Shown one piece after another: positions 56,305-64,000 of a stretch of 64,000 nucleotides of DNA (its first letter is position 1; each line of letters begins with the position of its first letter). The translations under genes were made by a program, and so were the position numbers. This DNA is from Brevipalpus yothersi (Eukaryota; Arthropoda; Arachnida; Trombidiformes; Tenuipalpidae): positions 75,447-139,446 of the forward strand of contig QZCP01000007.1 of NCBI GenBank assembly GCA_003956705.1, in the 5' to 3' direction. The notes below the pieces were generated by a model. It had not been told where the DNA came from. It made no database searches and saw only the letters and a list, made by a program, of their open reading frames with translations.

Positions 56305-58346
56305 CAGCTATCAGCTAGAGAACCATTTCTGAACGATGCTCATTTACGGGGTTATTTTTTGCTGATGACCTCTTGGCTCATGTGTAAATCATTCAGTAAC
56401 TTCGTGCAGAATTGAATTGAAAAATCGACAAACAACTCTCCCAACCCCTTGATGGCAAGGTCATATGCATTAAATAACATTGATAGCCTATTTTAATTTT
56501 TTTTGGACCAAGAAATTATGCCAACCTATATTCGCTCGAATTAAGGGTGAGATTTGGAGAGAAAAAGAGGTTCTCCTTTGTCAGCGTAACAATAAAGTAT
56601 TGCAAATCTCTGCCGTGTCTTGAAAAAATCAAAAAATATGCTCGTCATAAGAGAAAAATGAAAAATAGAAACTCAAGTGAGATGTCAGCGTTTTGGATTC
56701 AATTCGTCTCTTGATTCCAAGCTCTTCCAAAGAGTTCAGAGTTCATGATACTTCGGAATGGAGATCAGATAATCGACTAGAACCCATGCTCAGAGGAATC
56801 AGATCAAAATGAATAGATCATGAATCACCATTCGTCTAGTTTTAGTTTGTGTTCTAATAGTCTCACCAATGAGGTATCAGCTGTTATAGATATCTTCGCT
56901 TTATCTCTCATGAAACATGGAACCCAGAGTTCAATTCACTATTACAAATTCTTATTATTCTGGTAGAATACTCATTTAAACACTGAAATTCAACATATTC
57001 AAGTACATTTGGTGAATACTCCCAGCATCCTGACTTTATTTGTGTTGATTTTTGACCATTATCGGTCATTTTCAAGATGAGGAGAAATCTTTGATTCATC
57101 GATTTTTAGGTACACATGTCCTAGTATATTATCATTTTGTTTGCAGACACAACTCTAGCATTTGATCTTGTGGCAGTTCCATTGATTGCGATAGACATCA
57201 TGAGCAGCATCAATTGATGAAATATTCTGCTTCATATCAATTAGGAACTCTAAATATCAATCTTTAAGTCATGGCTCAACAAATAACTATCATTGACATT
57301 CGAGTTTAATTCACTAGTGATTTGATTATGTTATCCGTTACTGGTTCTCTTATCATTTTTTTCTGCTAGAACATTACACAGTATACGGCTCGTATTTTGA
57401 ATGGGTTTTATTGGCATTATCATAATAGAATATGAGTGACAATCATGACTTTGATCTCTCATTCTCTTCAAGTTAGGTGGAGCAAGAACTGCTAGAACAA
57501 AAACTCTGCTCTCCTTGATAGAACCTCGGTATCTACATGTATGCTTATTCCATTAACTTATGCTTCTTTCCTCATCTAATCTTAGTCATGTGTACTTTTG
57601 TTTCCAGTTTTCTCACACATTCCAGAGTCCTTGGGATTTCTTACTATTCTCATTCTCTCTATCTCACACTCTATGGACCAGCATAGTTTGAATTTTAATG
57701 AAGTTCACCATCGGCCAATCACTAGCCTCAGCTCTGTTTGATCCACATCTTCTGTTCCTGCACGAAACACCCCTCTCACCTATTTAAACTTGAACAACTT
57801 CGTGTCCAGACACAGAAAAAATCTTTCCTGTCCTCTCCAGAAGATGTCCACTTATTTCTCCATTTTTTCAATTTGCAAAAAACATCCTTTGTAACTCAAG
57901 TTACTAGTCCGCTAGTTGTGGCTCTTCTGCTGTCTCAAACCCTAGACTCGTGGGCAGTCATTAGTGGCCCCAATAGACTATTGAAGTGTGATTGCTAATT
58001 TTTTCGATTTCTAGTCCCTTCACCAGCTAGTTCCTTAGTTTGACAATTCTTCCACAACTGTGTGAAGTTCTTCCATGATTAGTAGTTCTAAATTGGAAAT
58101 TTTCGTTCTTATTGTTCGTAATCTAGTATCAAAAGCCAATAAAAAGTTTGAACTTTATGAGTGAAGTGAAATTCGCCACTTGGATGTGAATATTTCGATA
58201 AGCTTTTTTTCCTCAACCAAGGAAAATACTTACCCCGAAGTATGGGTTGAGAATATATTTCAATATTCTGATTCTCCATCGGGCCAATAACTCATAACTC
58301 CGAGCTTCGAGAGGAACTGAGGAATATCATACCTAGAACTATCAAA
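56305..58346. other. Spacer after member 15
   Basis: No gene is supported. The frame at 57738-57998 looks like chance. Blocks resemble 53.2-54.0 kb, showing that the duplicated unit includes this spacer. Confidence 0.6.
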
Positions 58347-58421
58347 TATATCATTTGATGTAGTAAAAACTTTGGAACCATAGTCCACCAGATCTGATAT
58401 TGTATTAATCAGTATGGACGA
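58347..58421 (+). promoter_or_regulatory. Orphan family promoter relic B
   Basis: ATCATTTGATG, ACTTTGGAACCA, CACCAGATCTGATATTG and ATCAGTATGGACG. No exon 1 follows before the TIR element at 58775. Confidence 0.55.
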
Positions 58422-59098
58422 AAGTAAAACATCAAATAGTTTGTCCAGCTTGATGGAGTTAGATATAGCTAGATAAGGAGCTCTCTATGGTTGGTGGCCA
58501 GAGTACTCAAATTGAATAGGTACAGCTGGAAAGGGTGATAATTTTTTTCACCTGATCTATGATCAAAGTTCCTTAAGATTTTTGCCTTTGATCGTTGGTT
58601 ATTCTTATTTCAAGCAGGAACCAAGAAAATATCATAATTCATCTAATTGGGAGGAGCGCGATTCTTTGACGTGGCCATTTACAACTTTTCCTCTTCGACA
58701 CTCAGGGAGTCCCTGAAGAGACGAGGAAATTATTTATTTTATCATATGATACCCCATAGATGTGATGATTAAATAACTAGTTGCTGCTGTGAGTGAACTG
58801 TCTGAGCGAGTCATTAAGATTCTCAGAAGAGGGATAAGTCACTCATTTGAACACTCAAGTGAAAATGACTCATATGATTGGAGATAAAGATTAAGCCTTC
58901 TAGTGACTATTACTAATACGAAATAAGTCAGGATCACTTGATATAGCCCTTGAGTGACCATGAATAATACAATATGCTACTAACTACTTGATCTGACCAG
59001 TGTGCAACGGAGGAGCGGTCATGGGTCATTAGCAAGGGCAAAGAAGACTATATAAAGTCGAAACTTTTCCTTGTGATCTCATTCATTTCTCGGGCATC

Positions 59099-59561
59099 AT
59101 GACAAGAGTGGCTAGGACCAAATTCATCAACGGTAGGACCGATCCCTCTTTGGGAGTTGCCTCTGGTAAACGAATGTCAGATCAGTGGAGTAGCAATTCA
59201 CAAACTTGGAGCAATAGAGTGAATACTACAATGATTGAGAGATTTAGGGTAAGTTTTCATCGGTTTTATTATGATTTGTTCTGAACTTTTGTCAATGATT
59301 ATTTTCTTCTCCTATCTCTCTTCTCATTTATTTTCATTTCAGGAACAAACCGTTAGAGTACGGGATGATGATACTGATTGGCCTGCAAAGATTCATTTAT
59401 TCGTCAGACTCGAGGGTGAGAAAGTTGAAGCTATTGAATCATTCCCTGGAAAATATCGTATACCAATGTGGGATGTGGATCCAAGGGATGCGAAATCGAA
59501 AGAAAATTCTCGGGAGGATTCCATGGAATATCCTTTCATTAGCCTCGGAGAGAGACAATGA
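59099..59561 (+). CDS. Orphan gene of the TIR element, copy 2
   Basis: Exons 59099-59248 and 59343-59561 are joined in phase 0 across a 94-bp GT-AG intron with a T-rich acceptor, giving 122 aa. A TATATAAAG box lies at about 59049. Conserved parts are Arg-Thr-x-x-Ile-Asn-Gly-Arg and Val-Ala-Ser-Gly-Lys-Arg in exon 1. In exon 2 they are Glu-Gln-Thr-Val-Arg-Val-Arg-Asp-Asp-Asp-Thr-Asp-Trp-Pro, a Phe-Val-Arg-Leu-Glu strand-like block, and Met-Trp-Asp-Val-Asp-Pro. The stop at 59561 precedes a still readable zinc-finger-like stretch, so the ancestral protein was probably longer. The high similarity of exon 2 between copies suggests recent coding constraint or recent transposition. The function is unknown; no transposase motif is visible. 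Confidence 0.6.
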
Positions 59562-59700
59562 GTAGGAAGTAAACCCATGGTAAGAGGCAGTATCAATGCC
59601 CATATTGTACCTGTGTTTTTCATGCTGGTGGAATTTCGGATCTGAGAACAAAAATAAAAAGTCAGCTGGACGACAGCTCCAGCATGCGCAATTAGAAGAG
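59562..59700 (+). pseudogene. Former zinc-finger extension of the element gene, copy 2
   Basis: After stops in the main frame, a frame near 59595-59690 reads Gln-Tyr-Gln-Cys-Pro-Tyr-Cys-Thr-Cys-Val-Phe-His, then Asp-Leu-Arg. This matches the Cys-x2-Cys half of a C2H2 finger and the relic in copy 1, where the first Cys codon is TGA. The His half is not clear here. Confidence 0.45.
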
Positions 59701-60499
59701 AACTGGAGTCTATGATCAATGAGGAATGGGAGGAAGCTAAACTCAAGCCCAAACTCATAAATTCTAAATAAATAGATTTTTTAATAATTATAATTTTTGT
59801 ATTTCTTTTGTAGAGAGGCAGAGAATAAAATGCCCCGTTTCAACATAGCACTCAATTTGATTATGATTCACTAAATGCTATCCAAATCCTCAAGAAAAAT
59901 GTTAAGACAGTGGTTTCGACAGTGGTTTTCGCCAGTACTTTGACAGGGGTTTTGACAGTGAAATCTGACAGTGGTTTTTGACAGTGATTCTTGATAGTGA
60001 TTTCGAAAATAGTATTGACAGTGTTTTCTAACATCTACCATCACAACTCAAAAATGAGATCACGTTAGAAGATCAAGATCACTGCAGTTGTAGTTAAGAT
60101 CACAATGATGATCGAGATTGTGATTGCAAACTTGCTTGTGGCTCAGTTTCAAGCATTTCTATCGGAAATCAGTGAAGGAACAAGGACTTAAGATCAAAAG
60201 ATTACACTTGTGAGAGTTATATGAGGCTTCGCTATTGTAATACATGATATACTTTATGGGACTTTCTATCATTTTTACCAAACTCCAATTCACTTGAAAT
60301 TTCATGCATCGCATGATATTATTTGTCGCGTTATTTTTGAATGTTTTTATACAGATTGCATCAATAGTTTCCGAGAAAAAGTACAGTGTATTTCAGAATT
60401 ACTTTTAAAGTTTGATTGCTTATAAAATAGAGCGAGGAAGGATAGAAAGTTGAAATTAGGTCAGCTCATAGCACTTGAGGATATGATTAATTGATCATG

Positions 60500-61640
60500 T
60501 TTTCAAAGTGGGCGTCCTAGACTAACGGTATCAAATCGAGTCTTTTTTGAAAATTGACCATAATGCGCTCCAGCATTGGACGATCGAGAAGATTCGTGTA
60601 GCTTTCGATTGAGTTCTTGAGCTCGTATAGCGTTTCCGGGTTAGCGCGATAGACGTGGTCCTTCATCATGCTCTAGAGGGCAAAATCACAGGGATTGAGG
60701 TCAGGACTATGCGGGAGCCACGAGATTTCTTTCCCCTCTCCAGACTCGAAACCTAAGCCTATAACTCGTTGTCCAAACACCGATCTGATGGAATTTTTGT
60801 CCAATGATATGCGATGAGCAGTCGCACCATCTTGCTGGAACCAGAACTCGTCGATGAGTCCTCTTTTCTCAGCCTCAGGGAAGGAGAAGTTCTCAAACAT
60901 ATCCTGGTAGCGTTCACCATTGATTGTTTCGTAGAATAAAGTGGGTCCAATGTAATCTGTGCCACTGATGGCCATTTCAAACAGTGAGATAGGCATGATG
61001 TAAAGGTCTCTCCATCATTACCTGTCGGTTTCCTGTCCCCCAGATTCTATAGTTTTGTCTGTTTACGTATCCATGGAGATAGAAATGAGCTTCGTTGTTG
61101 AACCACACCTTATTCAAATCTATCTCACTACTTTCAATCAATTCAAGGAGCTCAGCTCCGAGAGTCAAACGAGCATTTATGTCATCCTCTTTTAGCAATT
61201 GATGAACCCTAATTTTGTAGGCTTTGAATTCAAGACGTTTGTGGAGAATCCTCAAACAGAAGTGGGTGAGACTCCAAAATTAGCCACACATTTTCTTATT
61301 GTTAGCTGGGTCGTGCTCTTGAAGAAATCTTTCACACGGATAGCCATTCCATCAGTTGTTGCTGAGGGTCAACGACCAGCCACTCCTTTACGCAGATCGA
61401 GTATGCTGCCATTCTCATAAGATTTTTCATGAGCTGCTTCCACAGTCTCGTGATCGGGAGGATTTTCATCAGGAAAAGCATTTCTAAATCGTCTCACAAC
61501 TTCGAGAGCATTTTTGTCACAAGGTATTCCAGAGCCAACCATACACAAAATCTAATCGATTTTCTAGCAGCTTCTTCCGAAATAGCCATTGCACTCCAAA
61601 TTAAAACTGATTTTCCAAGTCAATATTGATGATAGAGAAG
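60500..61640 (-). pseudogene. Mariner transposase pseudogene
   Basis: Reading the minus strand: an N-terminal helix-turn-helix-like region with stops (61.64-61.3 kb) comes first. Then an open segment (61255-60977) contains Val-Trp-Phe-Asn-Asn-Glu-Ala-His-Phe and Gly-Tyr-Val-Asn-Arg-Gln-Asn. Then 60996-60673 contains Trp-Phe-Gln-Gln-Asp-Gly-Ala-Thr-Ala-His and Pro-His-Ser-Pro-Asp-Leu-Asn-Pro-Cys-Asp-Phe. These are the landmark surroundings of the acidic triad of mariner-type DDE transposases; the first catalytic Asp position reads Asn-Glu here. At least one frameshift (about 60990) and several stops inactivate it. Confidence 0.82.
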
Positions 61641-61780
61641 AAATCCTAGCATAAACAAAGAGGAAAATGGCTACTGATCAATTTGATGCGCTGTTCATCT
61701 AAATCGGTTAAGAAATGAGCTACACAGGCACATCAGCACCCAGAATGGGTTGTGGCCTCGCATCAGTTGCCATGGTGACG

Positions 61781-61835
61781 AAACTCCGAACAACTCCGAA
61801 CAACTCCGAACAACTCCAAACAACTCTCTCAATTC
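61781..61835. repeat. 10-bp tandem repeat
   Basis: About five units of CAACTCCGAA and variants lie inside the mariner, between the transposase relic and the right end. Confidence 0.85.
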
Positions 61836-62184
61836 ATTTATGCTGCTCTTACATGAATGCTGGGTGAATTTGAGCTCCCTATCTCACTGGAGAGAGCAAG
61901 GATTCTGAAGCAAACTTTGAGAGGCAATTATGAAACACACTGTATTTGGAGAAAAAACATTTTTTTCAGTAACTTTAGAATTCTCTGATATTTCTGAGTA
62001 TTCTTAGGACATGCACTACTACATAACATACAAAGCTCTTGTACAAAGTTTCATCTAATTTGGACAGGTAGTTTTTGAGTATAATTCCGTAATAAGTGGC
62101 ATATTTCGGACGTGAAGTCTTCACTGGCTTTGCTCGCTCAGACAACTATTGATCTCGAGCTTCGAGAAATAATACCAGAAATTA

Positions 62185-62360
62185 CATCTCATTCAGTTGA
62201 TACAGCAAACACTTCAAAGCCACGCACAATCCAACTCCGAGGTTTTGTACATCGTTTGTATAAAAAGGATTAAAACATCTTCCAAATATTTGAGCTTGTG
62301 GGCGTTTCCAATAGCACGAAAAAATCTTACCACTATGAGCAATTGGAACAAGTATTTTTC
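62185..62360 (+). pseudogene. Orphan family promoter C with truncated start
   Basis: The promoter blocks CTCATTCAGTTGATAC, ACTTCAAAGCCACG, ACTCCGAGGTTTTG and TATAAAAAGG (62259-62268) are followed by AGCTTGTGGGCG. An ATG at 62335 sits in the CACTATGA context seen in members 13 and 15. The frame stops after 11 codons without a signal peptide. It marks the last, decapitated copy of the array. Confidence 0.6.
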
Positions 62361-63100
62361 TCAACGGTGAATGATTTTATTTTAACTGAACTGAGCTGTT
62401 CAATTGTTCGTACTCAACAAACTCTATATCTATCGAGTTTTTAATTATTTTTGTCTCTCCCTCAGGAATCTAGTTTTTCATGTAATACAGTTCATTAGGG
62501 ATGTTTGCTTCCGGTTCCTCTCTTGAAACCTCAGCATGAGGTTCTTGAGCGCTTGAGTAGATTCATTGAGAAAATGGTATTGTATTATAGTTAGCACACA
62601 TCCTAGCAACTCTTCTCTTTTGCCTTTCAGATTGATGAGGCTAATGCTTCAGATGCCGAGGTAGCGTAGTTCGTGAAGGAACAATAGGGGTAATCCCAAT
62701 GTTGGACCAATATGTGATCAGTGTTGAAAGGAAAATTAGCTCAACATGCTCTTACAGGGATGTTTGTTTCTTTTGTTTTATTTCTCCATTCTTAGAGGAC
62801 CAACACTGGCCTCTGATCCCACTAACCAGCCAATAACCTGAATCTTCGGCTCACTGTATTTGATTGTTATTCAATCGAAAGGTCCTCAACTGTGGTAATG
62901 TATCAAAAAAACGATCAGTCAACACTCTCACTCGGGAACCGTCCAAACTGCTGGTGGAGAAAAATTCAGATTTGTATATCATATTGAAGCTTTATTCATG
63001 TCCATACCAATTCTGAAATATTTCGCCCCAGTTTTCTCTCGTCTCCGAGAAAATCAGAAAAAAAGAAAATTTTTTTAGGCCAGCGAGATATGTTCAAGAA
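62361..63100. other. Non-coding stretch
   Basis: No gene or repeat was recognised. Confidence 0.6.
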
Positions 63101-63104
63101 GAGT

Positions 63105-63560
63105 TCAGTGCGAATGTTCTTTGGCATAGAAGCATTCCAAGCAAAGAATTTTTCTACAATGTGAACAGCAAATGAATGAACCACCTAAGCACCCATCTAC
63201 ACCACAGTAAATATGATCAAACTCGAAGCTTATCTCTGCGAGCGAGGGAAAACTTTCTACACTGATCTTGACACCTTTTTTCCATGCATTCAAAAACATG
63301 GATTCGAAAATTCTTGCTTGGAATTGATTCAAAATGAGCGAATGCAGCTTGAGAATAGAATCTCTAGCATGCAGCCTAACAGGAGCTTCATCCCTGATAA
63401 CTCTTTCAGTGAAACGCTTTACGAAATCTATCCATTGATGGAAGCAATTAATGTCCAGTGGCTGCATCATTGATGTTGCTCCTTTCGGGAAATATCGTAG
63501 CTCAATTTTTTTATCATCGAAGCTGAGAATGGAGGGATTTCTCTGGCCAGATCAAGAGTC
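63105..63560 (-). pseudogene. Pogo-like (DDE_1) transposase C-terminal fragment
   Basis: On the minus strand one reads Ile-Glu-Leu-Arg-Tyr-Phe-Pro-Lys-Gly-Ala-Thr-Ser-Met-Met-Gln-Pro-Leu-Asp. It is followed by Phe-x-x-Gln-Trp and a helical region with Leu-Asn-Ala-Trp-Lys-Lys-Gly-Val. This is the LPPxTTSxxQPLD...W landmark after the second catalytic Asp of pogo/jerky-type transposases. The C-terminus adds a Cys-rich patch (Cys-x4-Cys, Cys-Cys-x2-Cys, Cys-x2-Cys, then His) that resembles a zinc-binding tail. Upstream the frame is broken near 63555, so only the end of the gene is readable. Confidence 0.65.
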
Positions 63561-63770
63561 GAGGAGTAAGCATATTTTATTATCTGCTAAACGATAAATG
63601 ACACTGCAACTGAGTAAGTTGCCAATTATCGATTGGTACAACTCTCCAGAAGAGTATGTAGAAATCGATATTCCAGAGAATGCATGCAAAAATCGATAGA
63701 TTCAAGGTCTCCCTTGTATGGAGCCTGGTTGAAGTGAGCAAAAGCAAATGGAAATAAAAACACAATGATT

Positions 63771-64000
63771 CTAGCATTCAAAGAATGCAGTTCGAGTTTT
63801 CGGAATTCGTTCTTGGGTGTGGTTTTTAAGTGTAATTCTTTTGAGAATATGATATGTTAAATTGGAAATTCGTTTCCAAATGGTGTTCGCACCAGGTTCG
63901 GTGAAATCCTGAATGTTTTCTATGCGAATTGATGAGTATTCTTCGGCTAGTTGGTGAATATTGTGAAGAATTCTATTGGATTCTATCTGTGAGCTCAACT
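63771..64000 (-). CDS. Partial open frame running off the right edge
   Basis: A minus-strand frame is open from the window edge to a stop at 63771, at least 75 codons. It is rich in Ile, Asn, Arg and Glu, with a basic end. It could be the C-terminal exon of a gene beyond the window or part of the pogo-like element. Not recognised. Confidence 0.25.
   Translation of the reverse strand, partial: LSSQIESNRILHNIHQLAEEYSSIRIENIQDFTEPGANTIWKRISNLTYHILKRITLKNHTQERIPKTRTAFFEC

Larger units (their letters stand above)
60384..61942 (-). mobile_element. Mariner element nested in element copy 2
   Basis: Imperfect inverted ends start with CAGTGTATTTCAGAATT on the left and, on the opposite strand, CAGTGTGTTTCATAATT on the right. 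They are flanked by TA at 60382-60383 and 61943-61944, the target duplication expected of Tc1/mariner. Size is 1,559 bp. It holds a decayed transposase gene on the minus strand. Confidence 0.8.
58775..62147 (+). mobile_element. Unclassified TIR-type element, copy 2, with nested mariner
   Basis: The left end is AACTAGTTG...ACTGTCTGAGCGAG and the right end is GCTCGCTCAGACAACTA. Outside the inserted mariner (60384-61942) it follows copy 1 from end to end, about 1.8 kb. It is inserted among relics of the six-cysteine array. It carries the better-preserved version of the element gene. Confidence 0.7.

Noticed and set aside
57738..57998. Plus-strand 86-codon frame
   Set aside because: The corresponding duplicated spacer at 53 kb shows no such frame, so it is not conserved coding.
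59393..59758. Minus-strand 121-codon frame at the element gene
   Set aside because: Antisense to exon 2 of the element gene. The plus-strand protein is conserved between the two copies and has promoter and intron support.
61199..61629. Plus-strand frames of 73 and 66 codons in the mariner
   Set aside because: Antisense to the transposase relic, which has recognisable landmarks on the minus strand.

Overview
The window looks like nuclear DNA of a small-genome arthropod. It is AT-rich, its introns are short (about 60-110 bp, GT-AG with two GC-AG candidates), promoters have TATA boxes, and there are many long (GA)n/(CT)n microsatellites. It carries mariner, Merlin-like and pogo-like DNA transposon remains, and a CISD1/mitoNEET gene and an SLC35G-type transporter gene that look animal. 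An acarine (mite) is my guess from general appearance; nothing in the sequence proves it.

Layout. 1-6,200 is microsatellite-rich with no confident gene. 6,261-13,050 holds four genes: an isolated member of a small secreted six-cysteine family (+), an SLC35G-like multi-pass transporter (-), a CISD1/mitoNEET-like [2Fe-2S] protein (+), and a secreted His-rich protein (-) with its own TATA box.

From about 14,900 to 62,360 the window is dominated by one tandem array of a secreted protein family that I do not recognise. I resolved 12 intact members besides the isolated one (13 in all), two broken members, one exon relic, and several orphan promoter or start relics, nearly all on the + strand. Intact members have five coding exons with the same intron phases (0, 2, 0, 0), a signal peptide, six spaced cysteines and a C-terminal G-x-N-F-x-x-P-K-like motif. 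Each tandem copy has the same multi-block promoter ending in a TATA-like box. One member has lost an intron, and neighbouring units share duplicated spacers, so the locus is expanding and decaying by birth and death.

Mobile DNA interrupts the array. Two copies of an element (19,317-21,105 and 58,775-62,147) share end sequences around TGTCTGAGCGAG and carry an unfamiliar short gene driven by a TATATAAA box. Downstream of it lie traces of a lost C2H2 zinc finger. The second copy is interrupted by a mariner element with matching inverted ends and TA flanks. A decayed island (about 26-33 kb) splits the array and contains a fragment that resembles the N-terminal region of Polinton-type family-B DNA polymerase proteins, plus unidentified broken ORFs. 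A Merlin/ISXO2-like relic (34.7-35.5 kb), a mariner-like relic (37.2-37.6 kb) and a pogo-like transposase fragment (63.1-63.6 kb) complete the mobile content.

Exon coordinates were derived by hand from splice sites, reading frame and comparison among paralogs. No database search was possible.
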